Positions 10,593-21,489 of a DNA stretch of 64,000 nucleotides are shown here, one piece after another; position 1 is the first letter of the stretch; the number at the start of each line of letters is the position of its first letter. Made by a program: the position numbers and the translations under genes. Below the pieces are notes generated by a model. That model saw nothing but the letters and a program-made list of their open reading frames with translations, had not been told where the DNA came from and did no database searches. Origin of the DNA: Agapetus fuscipes (lineage: Eukaryota > Arthropoda > Insecta > Trichoptera > Glossosomatidae); NCBI GenBank assembly GCA_951799405.1, contig OX637338.1, forward strand, positions 5,580,001 to 5,644,000. The letters run 5' to 3'.

Positions 10593-10779
10593 CAAACGCT
10601 TGGAACGATCTGCCAAAACTTCTTTATCATTGCGCCCCCTTGCAGTTTTTCCACGGATCGCAGCTTTTTACTGCGTTTCCCTTCGGTGATAAGGCGCGAA
10701 TCGACCTCCCCATACATTCACCCCAGTCTGCGAACGTATAAGATATGAGAACGCGGAGCCACGAACTCTACCCCAAGCA
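10593..10779. other. Unassigned interval after the RTE-like LINE
   Basis: Slightly GC-richer sequence between the RTE tail and a DNA-transposon remnant. No family recognised. Confidence 0.4.
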
Positions 10780-11343
10780 GGCACGGATTAAGGGCGGTTC
10801 GAGCGGTGCGACTGAACCAGGACCTCCTAGGAGCCCCCAAGACGTTTTTGGAAAAAAAACTTCAAAGAAAGTTTTCAACATAAATTTGTTCCGGAGCTCA
10901 GGTTTTTAAGACATTCACCACCAAAGGAGCCCCAAAGACTTTTTTTTATAAATTCGGTAACGAAGTAAAATTAGGAATTTATTATTAGTTTTTTGGAGCA
11001 CAAGTAAAAAAGGGCCGGGACCTTTGCACGCACCTCGCGACTTGTATGAACTTGTAAGGAAAAATAAGTTTTTGGAAACATGTTTGTTTACAAAGTGGAA
11101 AAGACAAGTTCCCTTCAACAAGTGTCATAGAATTCCGGATTGTACAAAATCTGGAGAGTCTCCAGAACAGGATCCTCAAAAATAATCTTAAAACGCCGTC
11201 AGTAATCCTTGTGGTTCGCAATAATTACCTACCTGTATATTTTTTTGTTGGCGCGAGGTAAGAAGGGGGTTTGTAATAGGGGTTAGGGGCCCCCCAACGG
11301 CTTCCTACACCAGGCCCCCCAGTGGTCTTAATTCGGGCGTGAC
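10780..11343 (+). mobile_element. DNA-transposon remnant, D family (copy 1)
   Basis: Begins GGCACGGATTAAGGGCGG, continues TTCGAGCGGTGCGACTGAAC, and ends with a GGGGCCCCCC-rich block and GTCTTAATTCGGGCGTGACC. The start recurs inverted at the end of 36840-37264. The two ends are only weakly inverted-repeat-like, so the superfamily is uncertain (hAT or Kolobok-like are possibilities). Confidence 0.5.
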
Positions 11344-11465
11344 CTCAAGTACGTTTAAACTCAATAAATAAAAAAATATATGGCAACTGCAACGCTTACT
11401 AGAGTCACTGTTTTAGTTTCCGTACATTTTTTGTTAAACGTTATGTCTGAGTTTTATCGTAAAAT
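11343..11465 (+). mobile_element. MITE-E copy, degenerate
   Basis: CTCAAGTACGTTTAAACTCA ... CACTGTTTTAGTTTCCGTAC ... TTAAACGTTATG matches the MITE-E pattern best seen at 25813-25962 and 61004-61134. The termini are worn. Confidence 0.5.
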
Positions 11466-11812
11466 AGATTCAAAAAGCGAGGGCTCGGTTTGATATCCAC
11501 ACGTGCAGAATGCCATGGAGAGACCGTAGCTTGTTGGCGAAAGAAGAAATCCCCTGTGGAATGATCCTACGCCAGTTTGTTAGACAAACCAGCGTAGTTT
11601 TTGAAAGAAAATTGAGGAATTTAGGTAGGCACTGGAGCTATGAATTGAAACACACCACGAAAATATATTACAGCGTTCCGATATCATTTCTTTCCGGAAC
11701 TGAAAAACGTTTTTTCACGGTTTATAATTGTTTTATTTATAATATTTTTACCTTCAAAATAAGCTCTCCAGGTTGTGTTCTCAATGGAAATTGGAAAAAA
11801 GTAAGTATGTAT
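11466..11812. other. Unassigned interval
   Basis: No repeat match. The open frames crossing it run into the SINE-B and have no coding character. Confidence 0.35.
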
Positions 11813-12085
11813 GGCCGGTCCGTAGTCCAGGTGGTAACACTTCGGACTCGTAACTGGAAGGTCGTGGGTTCGAATCCCGGCGGAGCACAAAAACTATACC
11901 ATTTATATTTTCAAATTTGCTCTTCGCTGGGTTGAAAAATTCATAAACCTTTACCAAAGACCGGTCATGAAAAGGTCCATCCAGCCTTACGACAACTGGG
12001 TCTTCGCGACGACCAAGCTCGCAGAAGGCTTTTGAGGTGTGATACACACAAAAACAGCGCTCACCAAATAAATCAGCCTAATTTA
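11813..12085 (+). mobile_element. SINE-B, most complete copy
   Basis: The tRNA-derived head (11813-11888) has an A-box-like TAGTCCAGGTGGTAACAC, anticodon-region GGACTCGTAACTGG and a perfect B box GGTTCGAATCC near 11868; it resembles a tRNA-Thr(CGT). The body has CTTCGCTGGGTTGAAAAATT and GGTCCATCCAGCCTTAC. The tail has TTGAGGTGTGATACACACAA, CAGCGCTCACC and AAATAAATCAGCC. That tail matches the L2-like LINE 3' end at 31825-31905. Confidence 0.88.
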
Positions 12086-12674
12086 TTTTTTTATGTACCT
12101 ACCTATAAGTAGGCATGATCATGTTTGTGATTACACACGCTACGTCTGATTTGAACAGCGAATACAAAAATACTGTGAAAGTCTTGCCGCCTATTTGGCA
12201 GGAGTGTAAAAAAATTAAATAATGCGCGTTTAGCCTCATACTAAAATAGATGAATTATTTTTGCTAACAAACAGAATTGAAAACTACCACTAATTATAAG
12301 AAAAAAAAACTCCTCTGGATAAAAAAATATTGTTATTTGCACAGACCAAGCGAAATAAAATTAAGACATATTTATTTGAACTAATAAAAAAGTTAGTAAA
12401 AGGATACCAAAGCAGATGCAGTCACTTTGCAGGTAGGTATCAAGTTATTAAATCTAGGGTTAGTAGGGAAAGGCGGCAAGATCTGTGAACGCCAAATCCC
12501 AGCGCGCAGCCGATACATCAAATAATAACAAACAGGCCGCAACAAATGTAGACAAAAAATACCATGAAAAAATGTGAGGGTGCAGCCCCGAGCCTAAGGG
12601 TAGGACTCCTGTTCAGAGGAAAAGATATTAAACCACTGCTAGCGGGGAAGATAAATCTTTAACTACATCACTTA
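12086..12674. other. Unassigned AT-rich interval
   Basis: Low-complexity A/T stretches and no recognisable element up to the TTA duplication of the next transposon. Confidence 0.4.
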
Positions 12675-13235
12675 GGGCCGTTCTTATAAACGTTGGACCA
12701 AATATCCGTAAGTAAATACTCATTTAACTAACGGATGGACGTTAACGGACTGATCTTACCGATGGTCGTCTTATAAAGCTTTTTTAACCGTTCGTTAGTT
12801 CTCAATAATGCACTCGTATTTTTGATGATTTTTTGCGTGCATTCATGAACATATGTCATCCGTTTGCCGTCAGACAAGAAACATAACCTAAAGTTGCGTA
12901 TGACAAACACGAAAACGACTGATACAGCCCTATTTTAATGAATTCTCTATCACTGTTTGAATAAATTATCTTCAACAGGATAGAGCGTAGAAGTCCGATG
13001 GCACGCCAAACTCACCGCAAAAAAATAATGCTTTGACAGCTGACCTAACCTCAAACCTTAACAAACCGACCGGTATCTACCTGGAAACCGGGGGTCTGCT
13101 GTCGGTTAGATCCGCCGGTAAAATTAGACCGAAAATTTACGAACGAATTGTTATAATACAGAAAAACGAAATTTGTACCAAGTTTCGGTTTATTAGATTT
13201 GACATTTAACAAACGGATGTTTATAAGAACGGCCC
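12675..13235. mobile_element. PIF/Harbinger-type non-autonomous element, 561 bp
   Basis: Terminal inverted repeats begin GGGCCGTTCTTATAAAC at 12675 and end as its complement at 13235. Both sides are bounded by TTA (12672-12674 and 13236-13238), the 3-bp duplication of PIF/Harbinger elements. It encodes no transposase and must be mobilised in trans. An inner imperfect inverted repeat (CGGATG... and GACCGGTATCTACCTGG) gives further secondary structure. Confidence 0.8.
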
Positions 13236-13746
13236 TTAAACGATTTTAACATGAAATAAAACTACTGATAAATTTGATCTGATCAATGATTTATTTAGAC
13301 CACCGATCAGAATATTATACATGTCTTTATTTTTTCTTTGACTTAAAATAAATTAAGCCGCCTTAAATGAAGTTTATTCCAAAAAAAAAATTTTTTCTTA
13401 TTATTATTTTTTCCTGTACGCTAAATTATTTTAGTGGATTGCCGTTTTGTTACTCTTGAAAAAGTACTAGTTTTGTCGTCAAGAACATTCTTAGCCCTCG
13501 TCATAATAAGATACTCGTAGCTCTGTTGCTGTTTCCCGTTTTGTTCAGGTACTGCGAGCTGCTTTGGTACGGTAGACCATGATCTCGGGACAAGCAGACA
13601 ATCAACGACGTTCTTCTCCTTCTTCTTTAGGTGCCACTTCTATCGAAGATCAGCGATCATCATGGCTATTTTGACCTGGGATGCTGCGGCTCGAAACAGG
13701 AAGTTGGTGCTTTTATTGAACCATTGTCGTAGGTTTTTCAGCCACG
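13236..13746. other. Mostly unassigned; possible LINE 3' remnant at 13590-13740
   Basis: The stretch with CTTCTTTAGGTGCCACTTC and GATCAGCGATCATCATGGC could be the minus-strand end of a decayed LINE with an AAGAAG-like tail; similar words (ATCGAAGATCGGTGATCATC) occur near 54185. Too short to assign. Confidence 0.3.
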
Positions 13747-13975
13747 ATGTACCCATACTGTCAAAAATGGTTCACTTTGCCAATGTCACCCCTGTGTCAG
13801 GGTAGGTCGGCAAAAGTTGTAGGGCTTATGTTCATTTGAGGTTTGGATTTTATTTGTAAGTACACATTCAGCATTTGTAAGCGCGAACTATGAGTATACG
13901 TGTTTGTTTGCGGGCATACATCTGAGAGCTCTAAATGAATATATCCTTGCAACTTAGATTATAGATTATATATAT
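13747..13975 (+). mobile_element. SINE-C copy, 5'-truncated
   Basis: Core CCCATACTGTCAAAAATGG, AATGTCACCCCTGTGTCAGG, then the subfamily-2 body (TAAGTACACATTCAGCATTT, CATCTGAGAGCTCTAAATGA) and tail CCTTGCAACTTAGATTATAG. Confidence 0.8.
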
Positions 13976-14614
13976 GTCCTTCAGCGTCCATGTGTTCTTC
14001 TCCCTTCAATCAACGATCGCCATCATTATTTATAAAAGATTTCCTACATTTTTATATCCACCCACTACAATTTTTATGTCGTAAGAAAAAATGTGCTAGG
14101 CAATAAATTGGTAGGTACCTACATTTAAGTCATTATTTATTAATTCAAAGGATTGATTAAATTGTTCAAACATTAAGAATATAGGGGTTTTTACGCCGAT
14201 ATTACCCTTTCAAAGACAAAGCTATAAAATATTGGGCATGAAAATCTAGCGTGTATTTTTCAATGCTTTACAAAAAAATAATGCACAATACTAAAAAATA
14301 GAAAGTCAAATGGAATGTAGCTAATAAATCAGCAATGTGTTTTAATTCAATATTGTGAAACATTCAGATAATACAAGTACCTACACAATTATTGTACCAT
14401 AACGAAATCGACCAAAAAATTTTTTTTACCAGTGTTTACAAGTGTGTGCAATGCGCATTATTCCATACAGATTCATCGGGCCGGAAAAAATATTGCACCA
14501 ACATCCGAAATTCTTCTCAGTTGTGTTTTCCAATAGTCGGCCCGGTGCCGACCCATCACATACACAGCTCGTGTCACACACACTAATGCAGTCAGACAAA
14601 CCTAGCAACGTTTT
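13976..14614. other. Unassigned AT-rich interval
   Basis: No element recognised. Short open frames at 14392-14608 overlap on both strands and are not credible genes. Confidence 0.35.
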
Positions 14615-14690
14615 ACCGGTGCGTAGTCTGGTAGTAACGCTTTGGACTGGTCAATGGAATGGGTTCGAATCTCGGCGGTGCATAATCTAA
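14615..14690 (+). mobile_element. SINE-B head (split by SINE-C)
   Basis: ACCGGTGCGTAGTCTGGTAG ... GGTTCGAATCTCGGCGGTGC is the SINE-B tRNA-like head. The body continues at about 14987 after an inserted SINE-C. Confidence 0.8.
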
Positions 14691-14967
14691 ATTCTAAATC
14701 TAAGTTGCAAAGATAATATGTATCATTTGAGATTCATATTAAATGCATTCCTACAAACAGACGCGCATAATTTCGCGCTCACACATGCCGCATGTGGACC
14801 TACAATATAAAAAAAAAACGATCTCAAATGAACAAAAGCCCTGCAACTCTTGCCGACCTTCCCTGAAACAGGGGTGAAATTGGCAAAGTGAACCATTTTT
14901 TACAGTATGGGTGGTCAGCCTCATACCAACCTATAAGTCAAGGAATACAAGAAATTAATTACATCCA
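14691..14967 (-). mobile_element. SINE-C copy inserted in SINE-B
   Basis: Minus-strand subfamily-1 copy: tail words AAATCTAAATCT..., GCCGCATGTGGACC, CTGAAACAGGGGTG, CCTATAAGTCAAGGAAT. Its 5' end extends to ATTAATTACATCC, longer than most copies and shared with 24985-25268 and 27248-27523. Confidence 0.85.
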
Positions 14968-14986
14968 GTTATACAAACACAACACA

Positions 14987-15125
14987 TATATACTTTTTAC
15001 ATTTTTAAATGTGCTCTTCTTGGGTTGAAAAATTTGTAAGCCATTTCCAAAAACCGGTCACCCAAGGTCCACCTAACCTTATAGCAAGTATGCTTTGTTT
15101 GAAAATTGGCGCTTTTTTGTTGCCA
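14987..15125 (+). mobile_element. SINE-B body (second half of split copy)
   Basis: CTTCTTGGGTTGAAAAATTT, AAAACCGGTCACCC, AAGGTCCACCTAACCTTA and AATTGGCGCTTTTTTGTTGC follow the order of the SINE-B body. The L2-like tail is lost. Confidence 0.75.
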
Positions 15126-16072
15126 CCAGTTAAATCATTACTATTTTTGTTCATCAAGATTCATTAGTTAGTTTTGTAAAACCTTGAAAAAGTATAATTT
15201 TGCTCGACGCAATACCACTTTGGGTCCTTCGAACCTGTAGCCCCTGTACATCGCGTCCCAGAGGTGCGGATAGACAAATTTTTGACAGGCTTGCCTGTAT
15301 AATACGAATGAAATAAAAAAGTCCCCGTGGATTATTTTATTGCCAGTCACCAACCTATCCGGAATGAGTGGTGACTTATTGCCTTTCCCACCAACTGAAC
15401 ATAGAAATGTGGAATGTAAGAAAAAAGGTGAATACAGCTGATTGAAACGTACGAAAATGATTTGAGGAGGCCTACGCGCAGAGATAGAATGAGGAAGACT
15501 GATTACTTAAGAAGAAGTATATTATTTCGGCTACACAAACTGATAAAAAATTATGAATATCTCAGCCTGCATGATGAGTGTACGAGTATGCGTGATGGCC
15601 TGACACTGGTCTGACTCTCAGAGCACGCTCTCCGGCCGACCAATAAAACAGGCGCTTTGTCCTTCCACCACACTGGCTCCTTTGATTTCCGAAATTATAT
15701 TGGATTGTTAAATTTGAAACCATCGGAAATTTTTTGAACAGTAATAATTGCAAGCGACTGCAGTATGTGAACGTAACAGAAACAAGCTAAAAAATATTAG
15801 AAATGATTCAACGATAGAGGCAGTAAATAAACCTACCTCCGTTTTTATTTTTATAAAACCAATTAGAGTGATAGTTAAGTAAGGAAAGATGCGTTTCATA
15901 ACACAGTTGCATTTTGAATATTTTTGCGAACGCATTCTTGGTTTTATCGCGAAAAAAAATTCATAGTTACGCAAAGTAAGTACCAGTTTAACATGTAACT
16001 AAATTTCATGTATTCTACTAGTAACTCAATTTCAAAACACAACTTTTTTATGGAAGAAAATTGCATACGCAT
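15126..16072. other. Unassigned interval
   Basis: No repeat or gene recognised. A stretch near 15600-15680 is more GC-balanced, but the overlapping open frames are short and on opposite strands. Confidence 0.35.
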
Positions 16073-16390
16073 CGCAACTAAGCTACACATATAGTGTGAC
16101 TTCTTGCCGCGTTATGCCCGAATGGGCTGCATGTGTCGGGTTGAACCTATTCATTTTTACAGGTAAGGGAGCCGGCCTTACGCTAACCTTCAATTGAAGT
16201 TGGGGCTTCCCAGCTCTCGGGAGGGCTGGGACTCACTTCTTGTGAAGGCTGAGTAAGCCGTGTCGGTATTTTATTTTGGCGTTTGAAATAAACACAGAAA
16301 CGGGAAATCATTTCTTACACCCTCGGTGCGATTCGAGCCCGAGCTCACGGCATGGAATGCAAGCTCTCTTCCAACTGAGCTAACGATTGG
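16073..16390 (-). mobile_element. SINE-A, complete reference copy
   Basis: Read on the minus strand: a tRNA-like head with A box TAGCTCAGTTGG, CTTGCATTCCATGCC and B box GGCTCGAATCG, similar to tRNA-Ala(TGC); then AAATGATTTCCCGTTTCTG, GGCTTACTCAGCCTTCACAA, a CTGGGAAGCCCC block, GCGTAAGGCCGGCTCCCTTA, TGTAAAAATGAATAGG, and the 3' end AAGTCACACTATATGTGTAG with CTTAGTTG. No simple poly(A) tail. The LINE partner sharing this 3' end is not in the window. Confidence 0.88.
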
Positions 16391-17104
16391 ATTTAACCTC
16401 ATTTTTATATTCCTTACTGATATCGAACCGCATACCTTCAGATAAGCAACTTGAGAATTGAGTTGTACAACACCAAATATTCGCTCCTATTTCAACAGGG
16501 AAAAATTGAGGGAAGAAGGGGCTCTAGGTTGAAGGAGAATATCTTGGTTGAATAAACTGAGACAGCAATTTGACAGAAGCACAATACTCCTTTCCCCATT
16601 CCATTATATATGTCTGTCTTTCGAAAACGATCCGAGATCGCCACCTTTGGTTCCATGCATTATACTCACATACATTTTATGTTACTTTCAAAATGGCGAT
16701 CTATGAAAGAAAGCTTATCTATGAGAGGTGTATTTTTGCACTTGGTTTGTTCTGCCAGTATCTACCTACATACCAGCGATATTATCTTGAAGTATTTCGT
16801 GGGTACTGCTGCAGATTTTTAAGTCGTAATTTATAGCACTTTTAATGCGCTAGATTTTCAGAAATCCACAACAGAGTTAATACTGCACGTGTCTGGGTGT
16901 TGGTTTATAGTTTTCACGTAGACAAAAGATAATTCTCTAAATAATTTATTACGACTTCGTGATACAAAGCATTATTTTGAAAGTATTTTTTTTCAAATGC
17001 AGTGATTTAGTGCATTTCTAGTAATAAATGTGAGGTAAAAATTCTTGAAAATTGAATGTTATTTTGTACATATAAAGCTTTGTAATTTTATTACTGTATA
17101 TGAG
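16391..17104. other. Unassigned interval
   Basis: Two overlapping plus-strand open frames (16570-16836) carry no recognisable protein; the rest is AT-rich with no repeat match. Confidence 0.35.
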
Positions 17105-17265
17105 AAAGCTTATAGGTTACACATTGCTTTCCCAATGTCATCCCTGTATCAGGGAAGGGCGGGAAAATTTGCGAGGTTTATGTGAATTAATTGAATTTTG
17201 GATTATTTAAAAATGAATTTTGTTTGGTACATTTTAAACTAGATGTAACTTAATTTCTATATATA
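17105..17265 (+). mobile_element. SINE-C fragment, degenerate
   Basis: CCAATGTCATCCCTGTATCA with GGGAAGGGCGGGAAAA and GAGGTTTATGTG keeps the SINE-C core; the rest is diverged. Confidence 0.6.
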
Positions 17266-17274
17266 TAAGCTTAT

Positions 17275-17470
17275 AGGTAGATAAACAGGGCAAACATTGA
17301 TGTCAAATGTCATCCCGGTTTAAGGAAAGGGCGAAAGAGTGGCTGGGTGTATGTTAAAATTTAAGATTTTTCTTCCGTTAGAACTTGTGCAGCATGTGTA
17401 CACGCGAACTTACTACCTACTTGACTGCACGCAAATTTTATATATTTCAAATTGTATATATTATAGATTC
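17275..17470 (+). mobile_element. SINE-C fragment, very degenerate
   Basis: Directly follows the previous copy: AATGTCATCCCGGTTTAAGG, GGCGAAAGAGTGGCTGGGTG and GTACACGCGAACTTACTAC track the SINE-C order with many changes. Among the oldest copies in the window. Confidence 0.45.
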
Positions 17471-17938
17471 TTTTTTAAATTATTAATGAAATTCCCTAAA
17501 TTTTCACAAACTTTTGCTACTAAGGTTTTGAATGAAATTATTTACGTAAAATTTATTTTTACAAAATTCTTACTTTGTAACGGAAAATACATCGATCTGC
17601 TCGCTGAGATATAAATTTTTCCTAAAACTTCGAGTTGCACGATGGAAAATGACGAAAATCCAGAAAATCATATTCCCCTTTTCCGGGCGTATGGAATCTT
17701 CACATTTCTCTATCAAATTGGCTGCCGCAATCCTTTGGAAAACGTTTCGTCTTCAATCAGCGAGGCAAAGCCGCGAGAGGGATCTTCTCGCGGCTTTTTG
17801 GCAGATTCACAGGAACAGATAATCGCTTCCGAATCTGAATGTCAATAATTCAATTATTCGGATATCACTGAAAATTCCACTTATCTTTTCCGTAAAGAGT
17901 GAGCGAGTCTTTATGCTTGAAGTTTATTTATCAAAGAA
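17471..17938. other. Unassigned interval
   Basis: A small self-complementary word (CGCGAGAGGGATCTTCTCGCG region, 17771-17792) forms a hairpin. The 68-codon frame around it is not recognised. Confidence 0.35.
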
Positions 17939-18078
17939 GCCGTGTGTGAAAAGAAGGAATTGTATGAAAAACGTGATGTATATGAATGAATTGAAGAGGT
18001 TTGCAATGGTAGGAGGAAATGGAGGCAACTCTGCAGAGGCTCTGGCCACATCTAGTTCAAAGGCAACAGAGTAACACT
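17939..18078 (+). mobile_element. RTE-like LINE 3' end fragment
   Basis: GTATGAAAAACGTGATG, ATGAATTGAAGAGGTTTGCA and GGAGGCAACTCTGCAGAGGC then TCTGGCCACA follow the end of the RTE frame at 10460-10556, with an added C-terminal substitution. Non-functional. Confidence 0.65.
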
Positions 18079-20000
18079 GATAGCCGTTCTCATTTTTCCC
18101 CAAAGTATGTTTTTTATTCGTATTAAAAATATTCAAATGCAATTTAATCTTTTGGGTCTCTTTTTTTAACTTTATTCTATTTTTGTTTCTACCGATTTTT
18201 GGAAGACCAGCCTCAGCAGTTTTGACACATCTATCGATGATGAAGTCAGATAGAATGCGATAAAACATGTCCGTGTGTGATCAGCTGATCAGCCTGTTAA
18301 ATGGTCTTCACCCAAATTGTAAAATGTTTCTTGAAGCATAAGTCATTTCAGATTCATGTAAATGTCCTCCAAAAATTTTTTTTGTAATTTATGTAGTATG
18401 GCAAACAACTCTTTTCTTTATTGAGGTTTCGTTACAAACGTTACGATATTTTGATCCCTTGTTATTTTAAAGTAAAATATATTCAATTAACTAGTTAAAT
18501 TTTCGTCATTAAATATCCAAAAACCTTAAATATCTTAGTTGACTCTCCATGATAAATACTTCATAAATATTTTGTATTTAGTTCACACAACATTTTTTGT
18601 ACACATCGCAAACAAAAAAAACCACCAAAATGCTTTTATTAAATCCAGGTCTAAAAACTGTATTCAAAAATTCATGGAGCATTTTTTCCTGGGGGGAATT
18701 TTTCTGCTGGAATTTTTAGTTTCATGATAAATAGTACTATGGATATTATATGCAGCTATCGTAGCATGAGAAATTCCATGCTTTACAAACGTGGATTTAG
18801 GGATTGGCTTATATACGAGGAAGGGCGAAGGGGATTTCCCGGATTGATTGGGGTGAAGTTCTAAGAAGATGTTTCAACCTTGTCAGACATGGATCTCACA
18901 ATTCCAGTTAGTGCTTGCTGCCTATTACCTACCCAGAGCAACCCTCGCCGATGCCGTCCCAAGAAAAGTAGGTAATAATATGGGGAAGAACCGTTATGAA
19001 AAAAAAAATCGTGCAATGTGTGAATCAATATATTATATTATTATTTTCAGTTTAATAGTAAGTAAAAAAAAAATATATATTTTTCAATAAAAAATAGCGA
19101 AGTTGTAACTTTGTTTTTTTCCACTTTCCTATTACTTTTGAGTGGCAAAAATAAATTTTGAATAACGTTCATCTTTGGGTAACAAAATAAATCCTTTTGT
19201 AATGGTTTTTCACAAAAATCTTTCGAAAATTAAGTAAATACAATATCAAAATTTCCATATCTGAATGCACTCAAAAGATAAAAAGTCTCTGATGTGGGTT
19301 GTCGAGTTAGTATGTTCTATAAAAGCATTTTTAGGAATGTATAATAATAAATATGTCAGAATATTTAAAACAAATCCTTTCTGGAGCTACGTCACAGTAT
19401 AGCAACCACAAAAACAGATATATATCAACAAACAAAAAACAGCAGATTCGACTGTCTTAGCATATTAGCAACCCAGTAGCACGTCACCAAGTTTTCCCAC
19501 GTTTTTTGCCACGACTCCATTGATAATTATCTTTAGGCATAAGTTTACAGAGCTCAGTTGAATAGTACATTGAAAATTATGTTTACAAATTTTACTTTTA
19601 ATTTTTAAACCTAAAAATGGAGCTCAACAAATACTTGGATAATATATACTACACATCTATAATCTATATACACATACTTATTCAATATATGAATCCGTAG
19701 AGCAAGAAAATGTAAATATTCCGCATAGGTACACGACTTATACAGACCCAATACACATCCTGAAATTCTATCGTTTTGCAATACGTCAGAACCACAAGTC
19801 CTCTGGCGCGCTGCAATATTTGAAATCTAAGATTTAAACTTTCAAATTTTAATAACACCCGATGCGTCTCGGCACATCTTCCTCCCTGCTTTCAATGCGT
19901 CCAAATATAACGTAAACATAAATCTACCAGATAGTTATCGTAAATATGTACATAAAATCACATCTAGTATCTACACTTTTACACTATTTTACCATCTTTA
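18079..20000. other. Long unassigned AT-rich interval
   Basis: No gene or repeat family recognised across about 1.9 kb. The stretch 18780-18960 is less AT-rich and could be an old element or part of a host non-coding unit; I see no splice or coding evidence. Confidence 0.35.
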
Positions 20001-20225
20001 ATAATCTAAGTTACAGAGGTACATATGCTAACATTTAAAATTCATATTAAATGCATAATCAGAAAAAGACATGTGAAAATTTGCGCCCACTAATGCTGCA
20101 TGTGTACTTACAAATTGAAATCAAAAACCTCAAATGAACATAAACCCTGCAACTTTGCTGACCTTTCCTGAAACAGGGGTGACATTGACATAGTGAGCCA
20201 TTTTCTACTGTCAGCTGCATAGTCA
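20001..20225 (-). mobile_element. SINE-C copy
   Basis: AATCTAAGTTACAGAGG, AATTCATATTAAATGCATAA, CTGCATGTGTACTTACAAAT, CCTGAAACAGGGGTGACATT in the SINE-C order on the minus strand. Confidence 0.8.
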
Positions 20226-20428
20226 GTACGTAAACGCCAGATTTTTAAGAATTAGAAAATTAGACTTTAGATCCTGCTATCAATCTATAAACGGACAGAT
20301 AGACGTAGAAGTGAGTCGTGAAAAAACCAAGTTCTCGTAGTTTTGACGTTGAATCCAAATTGATGAACGATGGTCGTTCTACGTTCTACTTATTGATACT
20401 ATGAAGACTATTTCGATACCTTAAAAGG

Positions 20429-20750
20429 CAGCGGTCCGCAACCCTGGGGTCGCGACCCCACACGGGGTCGCGAAAGATATTTAAGGGGTCGCCAAAAAAG
20501 TCAACAAGGTCCTGTACTTATCGAATTTTATTAAGGTTTATGCATAAAATATAACCTCTCTTTACATACACAATTACACAATGTCCTTAAAACGGAGAGA
20601 ATCGAAAATAATTACGACTGAACGACCTGTCCAGTCCCGCCCGTCACAACCTCCCAACCGCTCCCGCGCCCGCGATTTTTTGTTCTGGGGTCGCTCATAA
20701 CTCTTTTTTGAATTTTGGGGTCGCAATATCAAAAAGGTTGCGGACCGCTG
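20429..20750. mobile_element. hAT-type non-autonomous element, 322 bp
   Basis: Terminal inverted repeats CAGCGGTCCGCAACC at 20429 and its complement ending at 20750. The CAG-purine-GG...CAACC form is the usual hAT terminus. Flanks are CCTTAAAAGG on the left and CCTTAAGG on the right, fitting a decayed 8-bp duplication. The GGGGTCGC words inside repeat several times near both ends. It has no transposase frame. Confidence 0.8.
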
Positions 20751-20821
20751 CCTTAAGGTACGAGAAAAAACACTAAAAAGTGTGAAAAACCAGCAGTTTA
20801 GAAGTATTTCATGAACACTGC

Positions 20822-21450
20822 TGTTATGTTATTTTATAATAACATTGAAAGAACAATCCCGAAGTGTGCAGTGTATGTTTGTGGGCCGAACGGAGCCGAA
20901 CGGTCACGGAAGCGGCCGAACTGCACCGTGTAAACTAATCGGGCCGTCGGTCATCAGTTCCCGGCGAGATGTGAAGTGAGTCAGACGTTAGCGACCAAGC
21001 ACCAAGCGGTGCAAGAGGGGGCACTACGATGGAGCTCCCTCCCCCTCCATCTACTTGGATTTCCTGCCAGCAAGGCACCCGCCTTGTGGACCAGAGGCAT
21101 AGGAGCGCCCACCCAGGGGCTCCAACGTGTGGAGGCGTCCGCCTTGTGAACCACCGCTAGCCTGGGGCGCTGCCCCAGGCCTTCCGTTTAGAACTCCAGC
21201 CAACGGAATAGGGAGCGTTCTAGTGACAACCTGTAGGTCTGGCCAATCCCTTATTTCCCCTTTTCCCCCCCATATTAGTACAGTAATAAACCCTTATTTG
21301 TTCATGTCAAACTTATCTTTTAATTATAAAACCCTTCCCAGGATACAAGTAAGCAATGCCAAAGAAAGAACCCCACGCCCTGAGAGTGATGCTGATGAGA
21401 GCTAGCCGGATGTAAGTATCCTGAAGATACCTTTCAATCTAAACATAACA
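20822..21450 (+). mobile_element. Solo LTR, 629 bp
   Basis: Begins TGTTATGTT and ends AACATAACA, a perfect 9-bp terminal inversion with canonical TG...CA ends. CTGC flanks both sides (20818-20821 and 21451-21454), a 4-bp duplication as made by LTR-retrotransposon integrases. It is strikingly GC-richer than its surroundings and has AATAAA at 21285-21290. No gag/pol lies beside it, so the internal region was probably lost by LTR-LTR recombination. Orientation follows AATAAA and is tentative. The 92-codon frame inside is not a gene. Confidence 0.78.
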
Positions 21451-21489
21451 CTGCCTTATAATTAGTTCACTTACAATAAGAAGTTACAC

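Noticed and set aside
21127..21405. 92-codon frame as a small gene
   Set aside because: Lies fully inside the solo LTR and matches no gag or pol part.
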